DNA of 64,000 nt, from positions 89,139-153,138 of the forward strand of contig JAQCAB010000003.1 of NCBI GenBank assembly GCA_027622375.1. Reading direction: 5' to 3'. A program made the position numbers and the translations under genes. The number at the start of each line of letters is the position of its first letter. Position 1 is the first letter of the stretch. The DNA is from Bacteroidota bacterium. GTDB lineage: Bacteria > Bacteroidota > Ignavibacteria > UBA10030 > UBA8401. A model generated the notes under the pieces. The model searched no databases and had not been told where the DNA came from. It saw nothing but the letters and a program-made list of their open reading frames with translations. Positions 1 through 10,122 of the stretch are shown here, one piece after another.

Positions 1-806
1 AAACTTTTATTTGGGGATGGCCATTCGTTAATGGATTTTCGATGAATTATGATGGTTCTAAAATTGTAGTTGGAACTAAATCTTGTGATGTGACTCAGAT
101 TAATACTTCAGATGGAAGAATTGATTGGCATTTTGAAACTGGAAATTTTGATGATGCTATTTATTCACCTGATGGAAAATATATTTCAACTTTTAGTGGA
201 TTTATTTTGAATTCAGCAAATGGAGAAGTAATTGGTAAAACTTCATCTGCAACAACTTTTTTCAGTTCAAATTCCAAAATGGTTTTTAAATTACCGAATC
301 AAATTTTTTATTATTATTTAGCGGGAAATCCACTTGGCAAAACAAATATTTCAGGAATCACATTAGCAAGTGCACCAGGTAGCCAATCGCAATGGGGATA
401 TTTAAGTAGTAATGATAAGTTTGCAATTATCTCAGCTCGTGATATGGGATATAATAATGGACCACCTATTCCTTCTCAAGGAATTTTATTTTATGAAAAT
501 CATATATCTGTTTCTGTAGAAAAGAGAGATGGAAATAATCCTACTAATTTTATTTTAAAACAAAATTTTCCAAATCCATTTAATCCATCAACTACAATTG
601 AGTTTCAGCTTCCACAAAAATGTTTTGTAACATTAAAAATTTATAATTTACTTGGAGATGAAGTTGAAACATTGATAAATGAATTAAAAGCGCCTGGGAA
701 ATTTTCAGTAAAATATTTTCCTAAAAAGATATCAAGTGGAATTTATTTTTACAAATTAACAGCTGGCAATTTTATTTCAACTAAAAAATTTATCTTTATT
801 AAATAA
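1..806 (+). CDS. Secreted beta-propeller protein with T9SS sorting domain (5' partial)
   Basis: The frame is open to the left edge of the window, so the start codon and signal peptide lie outside; the first ATG, at 42, is internal. The N-terminal two thirds contain short WD40/PQQ-like blade motifs such as YSPDGKYIS and SSNDKFAI, suggesting a beta-propeller. The last ~80 residues form a type A T9SS sorting domain: QNFPNPFNPSTTIEF, then NLLGDEVETL, SSGIYFYKL and a basic end. Such proteins cross the outer membrane through T9SS and are anchored or released after removal of this domain. The binding target of the propeller cannot be told from sequence. It is convergent with the next gene. Confidence 0.85.
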   Translation, partial: TFIWGWPFVNGFSMNYDGSKIVVGTKSCDVTQINTSDGRIDWHFETGNFDDAIYSPDGKYISTFSGFILNSANGEVIGKTSSATTFFSSNSKMVFKLPNQIFYYYLAGNPLGKTNISGITLASAPGSQSQWGYLSSNDKFAIISARDMGYNNGPPIPSQGILFYENHISVSVEKRDGNNPTNFILKQNFPNPFNPSTTIEFQLPQKCFVTLKIYNLLGDEVETLINELKAPGKFSVKYFPKKISSGIYFYKLTAGNFISTKKFIFIK

Positions 807-814
807 TTTTAAGT

Positions 815-1522
815 TTAAGACATTATTTTTTTTATTACTTCATTACACAAATAAGTGATTGAAATAATTGTTATTAAAGTTGCAAAAATGGATTTTACAA
901 AATTAATTAAGCTAAATTCACGCATTATTTTTATCAACCCAATGTTAAACAAAATCAAAAAATAAAAACTCAAGATTGAGGTTAAACCAAAAAAAATTAT
1001 TTTAGTATTTGTTAAAGCAGAAGTAAAAGTTGTAAAAAAAGATAAACCTTCAATTCCTAAACCAATTGGAATTAAAATAAAAAAATAAATAGCGAACGGA
1101 ACACTCGACCACCCTCCAATTGCGTAACAATTTTTAAGACTCACTTTGCAATTAAAAACTTTTAATAGAAGAAAAATAATGTGAGAATATAAAAATGTAA
1201 AAGGAATAAATATTACAGTAGATATTATTTGAGAAAATAAAATAAGATAAATTAAATTATCAAAATTACTTCCAAATTTATTTATCCAAATCGAGAAATA
1301 TACAATAGACGTTGTAAAAGTATAATATAAAAAAAGTGTGTAGTTTTTATGTTCAGCTCTTAAAATTTTATTAAAAGTTTCAAACGGTGATTCGAGAATA
1401 CTCCAAAATGTTTCAAAAAAATTTAAGTTTGCAATTTTATCTTGCAAAATATTCCCACATTGTAAACATTTATAAACTAAATCATCATTTTCACTTCCGC
1501 AATTACTGCAAACAATTTTCAT
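815..1522 (-). CDS. Zinc-ribbon Yip1-like integral membrane protein
   Basis: A 235-residue protein with an N-terminal zinc ribbon (Cys5, Cys8, Cys19, Cys22) followed by about five hydrophobic segments. The order of zinc ribbon, a short amphipathic stretch (FWSILESPFETFNKI) and a multi-pass membrane domain resembles bacterial Yip1-domain proteins. Their function in bacteria is poorly known; a membrane or trafficking-like role is only inferred. Its start overlaps the end of apt by 4 bp, which indicates translational coupling, and it is the last gene of the lrp-glnN-apt unit. Confidence 0.7.
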   Translation of the reverse strand: MKIVCSNCGSENDDLVYKCLQCGNILQDKIANLNFFETFWSILESPFETFNKILRAEHKNYTLFLYYTFTTSIVYFSIWINKFGSNFDNLIYLILFSQIISTVIFIPFTFLYSHIIFLLLKVFNCKVSLKNCYAIGGWSSVPFAIYFFILIPIGLGIEGLSFFTTFTSALTNTKIIFFGLTSILSFYFLILFNIGLIKIMREFSLINFVKSIFATLITIISITYLCNEVIKKIMS

Positions 1523-2046
1523 TCATCACCGGATTTATATTTTACTAAACTTAAAAAATCATAATTTTTTAAGTTTTCAATTCCATTTAAAAACTGTAAT
1601 TCGATAACACAACAAACACCTGCAACTTTTGCGCCAGTTTTTTCAATTAATTTTATTGCGGCCTGTAAAGTTCCACCAGTGGCCAAAACATCATCATGTA
1701 ATAAAACATTATCTCCAGTTTTCAAATCCTCCAAATGAATTTCGATCTTATCAGTTCCGTATTCTAATTCATATTCCTGTATTAAAGTTTTGGATGGCAG
1801 TTTTCCCTTTTTGCGAATCGGAATAAAACCAACTCCAATTTTATTTGCAATTATTGGAGCAAAAATAAATCCACGTGATTCAACTCCAACAACTTTTGTA
1901 ATATTTTTATTTTCACAAAATTTTACAAACTCTGATATTATAAAATTTGTAGCATCAGGATTTTTCCAAATTGGAGATAAATCTTTAAAATTAATTCCCT
2001 TTTTTGGAAAATCAGGTACCGATCGGATGATTTGTTTTAAGTCCAC
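1519..2046 (-). CDS. apt: Adenine phosphoribosyltransferase
   Basis: Converts adenine and PRPP to AMP in the cytoplasm (purine salvage). The 175-residue length is normal for the family. The PRPP-binding loop is at about residues 114-126 (LLHDDVLATGGTL), and the substrate motif VGVESRGFIF at about 53-62 is also typical. It starts 5 bp after the end of glnN and overlaps the following membrane-protein gene by 4 bp, so it is probably co-transcribed with glutamine synthetase. Confidence 0.96.
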   Translation of the reverse strand: MDLKQIIRSVPDFPKKGINFKDLSPIWKNPDATNFIISEFVKFCENKNITKVVGVESRGFIFAPIIANKIGVGFIPIRKKGKLPSKTLIQEYELEYGTDKIEIHLEDLKTGDNVLLHDDVLATGGTLQAAIKLIEKTGAKVAGVCCVIELQFLNGIENLKNYDFLSLVKYKSGDE

Positions 2047-2051
2047 TTAGT

Positions 2052-4157
2052 TTACAAATTTAAAAGTAGCTCTTTATATTTTGGAACTGGCCATAAATTG
2101 TTTGGAATTATTGTTTCCAAATTATCAACTGTAATTCTTAATTTTAAACATTGAACTTTTATACTTTCAAAATACTTTCCACGTTTAAAAGTATCTTTTA
2201 TTGAATGAGCTGATTTTAACATTTTTTCAAGATTCTTTATTTCAGTAAAACAATCATCAAGTTTTTTGGATAAATCTTTTATCATAAAATTTAATGATGA
2301 ACTTGAATTATTTTTTAATAATGTTAAAGTTGAAAGTAAATCATTTAAATATTTTATTCCAGCAGGATAAAACATTGTCAGTGACATATCCACTGAAACT
2401 TTTGCTTCGATATCAACATTTTTACAATAATTTTCCATATCAACTTCAAACCTTGATTCAACTTCACGAGGATTAAAAATTTTAAGATTTTCTAAAAGTT
2501 TGATACTCTTTTTTTCAATTAAAGCTTTCAATGCATCAGGAGCAGTTTTTAAATTTGGTAATCCTCTTTTTAAAGCAACTTTTTCCCAAGAGGCAGAATA
2601 ATTATCCCCTTCAAATAAAATTGATTTTGTTTCATTGTAAATTTTTCTCAAAACTCGAACAATTGCTTTATTTAAATCTTTTGATTTTTTTACTTCTGAT
2701 TTTATTTGTGCATTAGTTTCAAGCAACGAATTTGCAATTATACTATTTAAAATTGTAATTGATGTTGATGGTGTCGCGCTTGAACCAACTGCGCGGAATT
2801 CAAATTTATTTCCAGTAAATGCAAATGGTGATGTTCTATTTCTATCGGTACTATCTTTACTAATTTCTGGAATCTTATCAATCCCAAATGAAATCCAAGA
2901 TTGATCTTTTGTTTTTGTAACTTTTCCAGCTCCTAAATCAGATAAAACTTTTGATAAAGTTTCTCCAAGAAAAATCGAAATTATTGCTGGTGGTGCTTCA
3001 TTTGCACCAAGTCGATAATCATTTGAACAAGATGCAACTGATGCTCGTAATAATTTTGAATTATTGTAGACAGCTTTAATTGTTGAAATTAAAAAAACTA
3101 AAAATTGCAAATTTGATTCTGGTGTATTTCCCGGAAATAATAAATTTTCTCCAGTATCAGTCGAGATCGACCAATTTGCATGTTTGCCACTTCCATTAAT
3201 TCCGGCAAAAGGTTTTTCGTGAAGCAGAACAGTTAAATTATGTCTTTTTGCAATGCGTTCCATCAAGTCCATTAAAATTTGATTATGATCGATCGCAATA
3301 TTTACATCTTCATAAATTGGTGCAAACTCAAATTGATTTGGAGCTACTTCATTGTGTCTGGTTTTAAGTGGAATTCCAAGCTTGTAAGATTCTTCTTCAA
3401 TTTCTGACATGAAAGCAAAAGCACGTTCCGGAATATTTGCAAAATATTGATCTTCTAATTGCTGATGCTTTTCAGGCATCTTTCCAAATAAAGTTCTTCC
3501 AGTTTGAATCAAATCTGGTCGTTGTTTATAATAATTTCTATCGATTAAAAAATATTCTTGCTCAACTCCCAATGTTGAGAAAACTTTTTTCGCCGGATGA
3601 TTAAATATTTTTAAAATTTCTAAAGCTGCATTATTTAAAACTTGAATTGATCTCAAGAGGGGTGCTTTTCTATCCAAAGTTTCCCCCGTATAAGAAACAA
3701 AAACTGTAGGGATGCAAAGTGTATTGCCATGTGGATATTCGATTATAAATGCAGGCGATGTTGGATCCCAAATTGTGTAACCTCGTGCTTCAAAAGTTGC
3801 TCTAATTCCACCAGATGGAAAAGATGATGCATCGGGTTCTCCTTGAGTTAATTGTTTTCCAGTAAATTTTTCTATCACTCCACCATTCCCATCATAATCT
3901 ATAAATGAATCATGTTTTTCTGCAGTGTAACCAGTCATTGGTTGAAACCAATGTGTATAATGTGTGCAACCTTTTGAGACAGCCCATTTTCGCAAAGCAA
4001 TTGCAACTGCATCCGAAGTTTCTGGTAAAATTTTTTCACCTTGGTTTATTGCATTTTGCAAATTTGAATGAATTTTTTTGGGCGTGTTCTTTAATAATTT
4101 TTTAATATCAAAGGTATTTTCTCCAAAGTAACTTGAAACTGGTTTATTATTTTTCAT
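2052..4157 (-). CDS. glnN: Glutamine synthetase type III
   Basis: ATP-dependent ligation of ammonia to glutamate. At 701 residues it has the size of the GSIII class (about 700-730), clearly longer than GSI (about 470). Visible family blocks include EQEYFLIDR, KTRHNEVAPNQFEFAP, HEKPFAGINGSGKHANWS (metal/glutamate site) and RTSPFAFTGNKFEFRAVGSS. It lies 12 bp downstream of an Lrp/AsnC regulator gene and 5 bp upstream of apt. The arrangement suggests that the regulator controls nitrogen assimilation here; that link is an inference. Confidence 0.97.
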   Translation of the reverse strand: MKNNKPVSSYFGENTFDIKKLLKNTPKKIHSNLQNAINQGEKILPETSDAVAIALRKWAVSKGCTHYTHWFQPMTGYTAEKHDSFIDYDGNGGVIEKFTGKQLTQGEPDASSFPSGGIRATFEARGYTIWDPTSPAFIIEYPHGNTLCIPTVFVSYTGETLDRKAPLLRSIQVLNNAALEILKIFNHPAKKVFSTLGVEQEYFLIDRNYYKQRPDLIQTGRTLFGKMPEKHQQLEDQYFANIPERAFAFMSEIEEESYKLGIPLKTRHNEVAPNQFEFAPIYEDVNIAIDHNQILMDLMERIAKRHNLTVLLHEKPFAGINGSGKHANWSISTDTGENLLFPGNTPESNLQFLVFLISTIKAVYNNSKLLRASVASCSNDYRLGANEAPPAIISIFLGETLSKVLSDLGAGKVTKTKDQSWISFGIDKIPEISKDSTDRNRTSPFAFTGNKFEFRAVGSSATPSTSITILNSIIANSLLETNAQIKSEVKKSKDLNKAIVRVLRKIYNETKSILFEGDNYSASWEKVALKRGLPNLKTAPDALKALIEKKSIKLLENLKIFNPREVESRFEVDMENYCKNVDIEAKVSVDMSLTMFYPAGIKYLNDLLSTLTLLKNNSSSSLNFMIKDLSKKLDDCFTEIKNLEKMLKSAHSIKDTFKRGKYFESIKVQCLKLRITVDNLETIIPNNLWPVPKYKELLLNL

Positions 4158-4169
4158 TTTTAATCTCTT

Positions 4170-4634
4170 TTATTTTTTATAAAGTTTAATTTTTGATGTT
4201 TCTTTTGGTGATGATAAAACTAAATGTGTTTTTGTGTGAACAATACCTGACCAAGCTTGAATTTTTGATAATAATTTTTCTAAGGTTGAAGTATTTTCGG
4301 TTCTAACTTTTAATAGATGACTTCCATCTCCAGTAATCGCATGAATTTCTTGAACTTCATCCAAATTATTTGCGTGATCAATAAATGTTTGAAAATGTTT
4401 AGATGAATCTACAGTAACAAAAATAAAAGCAGTAATGTCAAATCCAAGTTTTATTGAATTTAATTTTGCTACATATTCTACTATAAAACCATTTTCCTCC
4501 AGCTTCCTCAATCTTTCACTAACGGATGGAATTGATAAGTGAACAATTTCTGCTAATTCATTTCGTCGAGTTCTCCCTTTTCCCTGTAAAACATTTAATA
4601 TTTTTAAATCAATTTCGTCAATTTGAATTGTCAT
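4170..4634 (-). CDS. Lrp/AsnC family transcriptional regulator
   Basis: A 154-residue feast/famine regulator. The N-terminal winged helix-turn-helix spans roughly residues 5-60 (IDLKILNVLQGKGR, LSIPSVSERLRKLEENGFI). It is followed by a ligand-binding RAM domain (about 65-150), in which ITGDGSHLLKVRTEN is the typical GxxDxL segment. These proteins usually sense amino acids and regulate themselves. It is first in the unit with glnN. A 53-bp nested dyad begins 7 bp upstream of its start codon and is the likely operator. A glutamine- or leucine-responsive role is possible but not shown. Confidence 0.93.
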   Translation of the reverse strand: MTIQIDEIDLKILNVLQGKGRTRRNELAEIVHLSIPSVSERLRKLEENGFIVEYVAKLNSIKLGFDITAFIFVTVDSSKHFQTFIDHANNLDEVQEIHAITGDGSHLLKVRTENTSTLEKLLSKIQAWSGIVHTKTHLVLSSPKETSKIKLYKK

Positions 4635-4640
4635 CTTTAT

Positions 4641-4693
4641 TTAACTTAAATAAATTAGGTTATTCTATCGTTTAACCTAAAATAGTAAGTTAA
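4641..4693. promoter_or_regulatory. Nested inverted-repeat operator upstream of lrp-glnN
   Basis: Two perfect dyads share nearly one centre: outer arms TTAACTTA (4641-4648) with TAAGTTAA (4686-4693), and inner arms TTAGGTTA (4655-4662) with TAACCTAA (4673-4680). All four are variants of one motif, and the block sits immediately before the lrp start codon. This is what an operator for a multimeric Lrp/AsnC regulator would look like. Autoregulation is inferred. The minus-strand promoter of lrp-glnN-apt should overlap it. Confidence 0.65.
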
Positions 4694-4727
4694 ATGCCCC
4701 TTGTCAATAGATTAAGTTTTTAATTTT

Positions 4728-6359
4728 TTAAAACGCAGCTACTTCATCATATAAACCAAATGGCAACTTTAAGCAATTACATATTTCTCCGAGAGTTGCA
4801 TTTGACCTTGCTGCATTAATTAATTTTGGCATTAAATTTAAGCCATCAGTTGCAGCATTTTGCAATTCAAGTAATGAACTATCAACAGCTAATTGATTCC
4901 GAGATTGCCGTAATGCTGCTAAATTTTTTATTTGCATTTTTTCTACTTCTGGTGAAATCAATAAAATTGGAATTTCTAATTTCTCATCTTCTTGAATGTA
5001 TTGATTTACACCTACAATAATTTTTTCTTTTTTATCAACTTCATTTTGATATCTGTAAGCAGATTTTGCAATTTCTTTTTGAAAATATCCTTGTTCAATT
5101 GCTGAAATAACTCCACCAAGTGATTCAATTTTTTCAAAATATTGTTCAGCTTCTTTCTCAATTCTATCAGTTTGAGCTTCAACAAAATAACTTCCACCAA
5201 GTGGATCTGCGGTCATTGCTACTCCAGTTTCGTAAGCAATTATTTGTTGTGTTCTGAGTGCAATCTTTGCAGCTTTATCAGATGGCAATGCTAAAGTTTC
5301 ATCCATCGAGTTTGTATGTAACGACTGAGTTCCACCTAGAACACCAGCGAGAGCTTGAATAGCTGTTCTAACAATATTATTTTCGGGTTGTTGAGCAGTT
5401 AATGAACAACCTGCAGTTTGTGTATGAAATCTCAACATCCAAGATTTAGGATTTTTAGCACCATATTTATTTTTCATTCGCTTTGCATAAATTCTTCGAG
5501 CTGCACGGAACTTTGCAATTTCTTCAAAAAAATCTAAATGAGAATTAAAAAAGAAACTTAATCTTGGCGCAAATTTATCAATATCCATTCCCTTTTCAAT
5601 TGCAGCTTCGATATATGCAAATCCATCTGCCAAAGTAAAAGCAAGTTCTTGTGCTGCCGTTGAACCAGCTTCGCGAATATGATATCCACTAATTGAAATT
5701 GGATTAAACTCAGGCATTTCATTTTTACAAAATTCAAACATATCAGTAATAATTCGCATTGAAGGTCTTGGTGGATAAATCCATTCTTTTTGTGCGATGT
5801 ATTCTTTTAAAATATCATTTTGGATTGTTCCCCTTAATTTTGAAATATCAACCCCTTGATTTTGCGCAGTAACAATATAATAGGCAAAAATCATTGCAGC
5901 CGGTGCATTTATCGTCATTGAAGTTGAAACTTGATCCAATTTAATTCCGGAAAATAATTTTTCCATATCAGCTAACGAACTAACAGAGACTCCGCAAATT
6001 CCAACTTCACCTTCAGACAATCGATCATCCGCATCACAACCCATTAATGTTGGTAAATCAAATGCGGTTGATAATCCTGTTTGACCATGCTCTAATAATA
6101 ATTTAAATCTTTTATTTGTGTCTTCTGGAGAACCAAATCCAGCAAATTGCCTCATTGTCCAAAGTTTTCCCCGATACATTGTGGGATGAATTCCACGAGT
6201 ATATGGAAATTCTCCCGGATGGCCGATATCATGTAAATAATTTATTTCATTTACATCTTCGCTTGTATAAAGCGGATCAATTTCAACTCCACTTATATTT
6301 GTAAATTTAAGTTGGTTAGAATTAATTTTATTTTTTTCGGACCACTCTTTTTTATTCAT
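4728..6359 (-). CDS. Methylmalonyl-CoA mutase family, large (catalytic) subunit
   Basis: An acyl-CoA mutase alpha subunit, 543 residues, covering the substrate-binding TIM barrel ([53 protein letters not shown]). It would interconvert (R)-methylmalonyl-CoA and succinyl-CoA using adenosylcobalamin. The C-terminal B12-binding domain of one-piece mutases (DxHxxG motif) is absent, so it must pair with a separately encoded small subunit that is not in this window. Isobutyryl-CoA or another acyl-CoA mutase specificity cannot be excluded. It follows mutL by 4 bp at the end of a long operon. Confidence 0.9.
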   Translation of the reverse strand: MNKKEWSEKNKINSNQLKFTNISGVEIDPLYTSEDVNEINYLHDIGHPGEFPYTRGIHPTMYRGKLWTMRQFAGFGSPEDTNKRFKLLLEHGQTGLSTAFDLPTLMGCDADDRLSEGEVGICGVSVSSLADMEKLFSGIKLDQVSTSMTINAPAAMIFAYYIVTAQNQGVDISKLRGTIQNDILKEYIAQKEWIYPPRPSMRIITDMFEFCKNEMPEFNPISISGYHIREAGSTAAQELAFTLADGFAYIEAAIEKGMDIDKFAPRLSFFFNSHLDFFEEIAKFRAARRIYAKRMKNKYGAKNPKSWMLRFHTQTAGCSLTAQQPENNIVRTAIQALAGVLGGTQSLHTNSMDETLALPSDKAAKIALRTQQIIAYETGVAMTADPLGGSYFVEAQTDRIEKEAEQYFEKIESLGGVISAIEQGYFQKEIAKSAYRYQNEVDKKEKIIVGVNQYIQEDEKLEIPILLISPEVEKMQIKNLAALRQSRNQLAVDSSLLELQNAATDGLNLMPKLINAARSNATLGEICNCLKLPFGLYDEVAAF

Positions 6360-6363
6360 TTTA

Positions 6364-8157
6364 TTAAGTTCTAAAAAATCTTTTATCCAATTCTTGAATT
6401 GAAATTTTAATCATAACGGGTCTTCCATGAGGACAAACATAAGGAATTTTTGTTGCGAAAAGTTGGTCAATTAAAACTCGCATTTCGTTTTCAGTCAACG
6501 AGTCTCCCGCTTTTATTGCTGATTTACATGCAAAAGATTTTGCAATATTATCTCTCGCATTCAACTTTATTTGATTCTGATTTTGTTTGTATTCAGTTAA
6601 AATTTCTTGAATAATTGTAGATTCTTTTCCCGGTTTTACATCAGTTGGAACGCCATCAATTGCAAAAGTATTTTTACCAAATTCTTTAATTTCAAAACCA
6701 AGTTGAAGTAAAAAAGGAAGTAACTCATTTAGTAACTGATAATCATTTGGTGCTAAATGTAAAAGTTGTGTAAAAAGTAATTGTTGTGTTGTCGGCAATT
6801 GATTCTCAAAATTTTGCAATGCTTTTTCATATAAAATTCTTTCATGCGCAACATGCTGATCAATTATCATAATCCCTGTTTTAATTTGCGCTAAAATATA
6901 TTTGTTGTGAATTTGCCAGATGGACATTCCCTCTTCAATTTTATCTTTCTTTTTTTCGTGCTCAAACTGATTAATATTATTTTGTGTTACATCAATTGGA
7001 ATATTATTTAAAGATTCAAAGTTCTTTGGAAATTGAAAATTAGGAATAGTTGACACAATTATTGATTCAGCAATTTTTGCTGAATCAATTCCCTTTGAAT
7101 TTTGGAAAGAGTTATCCGAAAAATTATTTCCATATAAAATTTTTGTTTGTTCTAAAATTACAGGATTTAAATGTTGAGCAATTGCTTTTCGCACAACAGT
7201 TAAAACAAATTTGTAAACAAGTGATTCATCAACAAATTTTACTTCCAATTTTGAAGGATGAACATTAACATCCACTTTTGAAGGATTTATTTGCAAGTGC
7301 AAAAGTACGAATGGGAAATTTCCTTTTATGACTAAATTTTCATAGCCAGCAAAAACCGCATGATTTATTGCCCGGTTAATTATAAATCGATTATTTAAAA
7401 ATAAATATTGAGTTGATTTAGTTTTTTTGCTGAATTCTGGTTTTCCAATAAATCCATTTATGGATAATATTTCAGTTTCTTCTTTAAAGGGAATTAATGT
7501 TTCTAAGAAATTTTCTCCAAATAAATTTGCAATTCTTTCGGTTTGAGTGTTTAAAGAGAAATTCATTAATTCTTCATCATCACTTATAAATTGAAAAGCA
7601 ACTTTTGGATTTGAAAGTGCAAATCTTTCAACTACATCATAAATATGTTTAAACTCAGTTGAATTAGATTTAAAAAATTCTCTTCGTGCTGGGGTATTAT
7701 AAAATAAATTTTTAACTGTAATTGAAGTTCCTTCAGAAAATGAAATCTTACTTTCCTCTAATACTTCTCCACCATTTATAATTAATTTAGTTCCGATTTC
7801 ATCAGCAGAATATTTTGTTTTTATTTCCACTTGCGAAACTGAAGCAATTGATGCTAATGCTTCTCCTCTAAAACCAAAAGTTGTAATTTTTGTTAAGTCT
7901 TCAAGATTTTCAATTTTACTTGTGGCATGACTTGCAAATGCAGTTAAGACTTCATTTTTCGGGATTCCACTTCCATTATCATTTACTTGAATAAATTCTT
8001 TTCCAGCTTGTTTAATTATAATTGAAATTTTTGTCGCGCCACCATCAAGAGAATTCTCAATTAATTCTTTTACCACAGCATCAGGTCGCTGGATAACTTC
8101 TCCGGCTGCAATTTTTAGAACTAATGATTCAGGTAAAATTCGAATTACTTTATGCAT
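6364..8157 (-). CDS. mutL: DNA mismatch repair protein MutL
   Basis: A 597-residue MutL. The N-terminal GHKL ATPase has [15 protein letters not shown] (about 60-65) and [12 protein letters not shown] (about 93-104). The C-terminal domain carries the nicking-endonuclease motif [12 protein letters not shown] (433-444; the usual DQHA has V for A), plus ACKSAIK (543-549) and CPHGRP (575-580), which complete the metal site. MutL proteins with this motif nick the daughter strand themselves and work without MutH. It is 2 bp from the epimerase gene and 4 bp from the mutase gene. Confidence 0.97.
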   Translation of the reverse strand: MHKVIRILPESLVLKIAAGEVIQRPDAVVKELIENSLDGGATKISIIIKQAGKEFIQVNDNGSGIPKNEVLTAFASHATSKIENLEDLTKITTFGFRGEALASIASVSQVEIKTKYSADEIGTKLIINGGEVLEESKISFSEGTSITVKNLFYNTPARREFFKSNSTEFKHIYDVVERFALSNPKVAFQFISDDEELMNFSLNTQTERIANLFGENFLETLIPFKEETEILSINGFIGKPEFSKKTKSTQYLFLNNRFIINRAINHAVFAGYENLVIKGNFPFVLLHLQINPSKVDVNVHPSKLEVKFVDESLVYKFVLTVVRKAIAQHLNPVILEQTKILYGNNFSDNSFQNSKGIDSAKIAESIIVSTIPNFQFPKNFESLNNIPIDVTQNNINQFEHEKKKDKIEEGMSIWQIHNKYILAQIKTGIMIIDQHVAHERILYEKALQNFENQLPTTQQLLFTQLLHLAPNDYQLLNELLPFLLQLGFEIKEFGKNTFAIDGVPTDVKPGKESTIIQEILTEYKQNQNQIKLNARDNIAKSFACKSAIKAGDSLTENEMRVLIDQLFATKIPYVCPHGRPVMIKISIQELDKRFFRT

Positions 8158-8159
8158 TT

Positions 8160-9200
8160 TTATAAATAAGTAGTAGCAAAATATTTTTCGTTTGGTTCGA
8201 CACCAAGTCCCGGAAAATCCGAAATAGTTAAATTACCATGCTCATTTTTAATTCCGCTAAATGGATCGTTAGTAATTAAAACATTACCATCTAAATCAGC
8301 ATAATTTAACATTGGCAAAAGTTGCGCGCCGGCAGAAATTGCAACAGAGCTCTCAATCATACAACCCATCATAATTTTTAGATTCAATGCTTGACTAGTG
8401 TGAATCATTCGCATTGCTTCACGAATTCCGGTGCACTTCATTAATTTTATATTTATCCCATCAAACGCATTTGCAATTTTAGGAATATCAATAAGAGTTT
8501 TAACATTCTCGTCTGCAATTAAAGGCAAATTAACTTTTTCGCGTAACCACTTGGTATCATCAATTTGATTTTCTGGCATCGGTTGTTCAACAAATATTAT
8601 ATTTTGATCTTCTAAAAATTTAATTTGTTCAAGAGCATAATTTTTATCTTGCCATGCTTCATTTGCATCAACACAAAATGGTTTATCTGTAATTTTGCGA
8701 ATTGTTTTAATTAATTTTTTATCATCAGCAGTCCCTAATTTTATTTTTAAAAGTGGATACTCTTCAGCTTCATTAATTTTTTGAACTAACATTTCTTCAC
8801 TATCAATACCAATTGTAAAAGATGATGTTACAAGAATTGATCTATCAAATCCAAAATAATTACTAATTGGAATTTTTAATTTTTTTCCAATCCAATCATG
8901 AATTGCCAAATCGATTCCACATTTTGCTGATGAATTTCCTGAATCAATATTATTTACATAATTTAAAATTAAATCAACTTCAAATGGCGAATCGAATTTT
9001 GATACATTTATTTTTTTCAAAAAATTTATAACTGTATTTTCGTTTTCATCATAACGCATGGAAGGAGCCGCTTCTCCATAACCAACAATTCCATCATGGT
9101 GCAATTCAACAATAATAATTGGAGCAATTGATTCTTCTCCGCGAGAAATTCTAAAAACATGTCGCAATTTTAAATTGTAAAGTTTTAATTTCAATTCCAT
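8160..9200 (-). CDS. Dipeptide epimerase (enolase superfamily)
   Basis: A 346-residue member of the muconate lactonizing/L-Ala-D/L-Glu epimerase subgroup. Catalytic features are visible in order: KIKLG (the KxK general base), CVDANEAW, VEQP and ADEN (three metal ligands), then NIKLMK (the second catalytic Lys) and the late DLDG loop. The expected reaction is epimerization of L-Ala-D-Glu or related dipeptides in murein peptide recycling. Exact dipeptide specificity cannot be read from sequence. Its ATG overlaps the ftsY stop codon by one base (TAATG), indicating coupling. Confidence 0.85.
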   Translation of the reverse strand: MELKLKLYNLKLRHVFRISRGEESIAPIIIVELHHDGIVGYGEAAPSMRYDENENTVINFLKKINVSKFDSPFEVDLILNYVNNIDSGNSSAKCGIDLAIHDWIGKKLKIPISNYFGFDRSILVTSSFTIGIDSEEMLVQKINEAEEYPLLKIKLGTADDKKLIKTIRKITDKPFCVDANEAWQDKNYALEQIKFLEDQNIIFVEQPMPENQIDDTKWLREKVNLPLIADENVKTLIDIPKIANAFDGINIKLMKCTGIREAMRMIHTSQALNLKIMMGCMIESSVAISAGAQLLPMLNYADLDGNVLITNDPFSGIKNEHGNLTISDFPGLGVEPNEKYFATTYL

Positions 9201-10120
9201 TATTTAACTTCCTCAAGTTGATTAAAAATTGCATTTGTATATGCGGTTGCATCAAATTCTTGTAAATCATCAATTGATTCACCAACACCAATAAATTTAA
9301 TTGGGATTTTTAATTGTTGAACAATATTGACAACAATTCCTCCTTTTGCAGTTCCATCTAATTTTGTAATAATTATTCCTGTCAATCCCAAATATTTTGA
9401 AAATACTTTTGCTTGCTCAATCCCATTTTGACCAGTTGATGCATCAATAACCAAATAAATTTCATGCGGTGCATCCGATATTATTTTTTTTATAACTCTT
9501 CCAATTTTTGAAAGTTCATCCATTAAATTATTTTTTGTGTGTAGTCTTCCTGCAGTATCAATTAAAGCAATGTCATAATTTTTTGCAATTGCAGATTGGA
9601 CAGTATCATATGCAACTGCACCAGGATCCGCACCTTGTTTTTGTTGAACAATGTCAATTCCAAGTCGCGAGGTCCAAATATTTAATTGTTCATTTGCAGC
9701 CACTCTAAAAGTATCTGCTGCGCCAATAATAACTTTTAAATTTTCTTTTTTATAAATATTTGCAAGTTTTGCGATAGTTGTAGTTTTGCCAACTCCATTT
9801 ACGCCAATCAGTAAAATTACTTTCGGTTTTAGAGTTGCTGTACTTTTAGATTCAAATTGATTTAGAGTTTTGATAATTTCATTTTGCAGAACTTCTTGTA
9901 GTGTATTTTCGGTTTCAGTTTTTTTAAAATTATTTTTTAATTCTGAAATTAATTGTTTCGTGAAATCATATCCGAAATCAGAAAGAATTAGTATTTCTTC
10001 AATTTCTTTTAGTTCAGATTCATTTAATTCACGACCTAAAAAGGATATCTGAGAAAGTTTTTCCTTTAAAAAGTTTCTGGTTTTGTTAAATCCTTCACGA
10101 ATTTTTGAAATTGAAAACAT
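9200..10120 (-). CDS. ftsY: Signal recognition particle receptor FtsY
   Basis: An SRP GTPase of 306 residues that docks SRP-ribosome complexes at the inner membrane for co-translational insertion. It has a short N-domain without the long acidic A domain of E. coli. The G domain includes GVNGVGKT (106-113), DTFRVAA, DTAGRLHTKNNLM and TKLDGTAKGG. The short N-terminus, with a basic amphipathic start (FSISKIREGFNKTRNF), is typical of Bacteroidota. It lies 2 bp after pgsA. Confidence 0.96.
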   Translation of the reverse strand: MFSISKIREGFNKTRNFLKEKLSQISFLGRELNESELKEIEEILILSDFGYDFTKQLISELKNNFKKTETENTLQEVLQNEIIKTLNQFESKSTATLKPKVILLIGVNGVGKTTTIAKLANIYKKENLKVIIGAADTFRVAANEQLNIWTSRLGIDIVQQKQGADPGAVAYDTVQSAIAKNYDIALIDTAGRLHTKNNLMDELSKIGRVIKKIISDAPHEIYLVIDASTGQNGIEQAKVFSKYLGLTGIIITKLDGTAKGGIVVNIVQQLKIPIKFIGVGESIDDLQEFDATAYTNAIFNQLEEVK

Positions 10121-10122
10121 AT

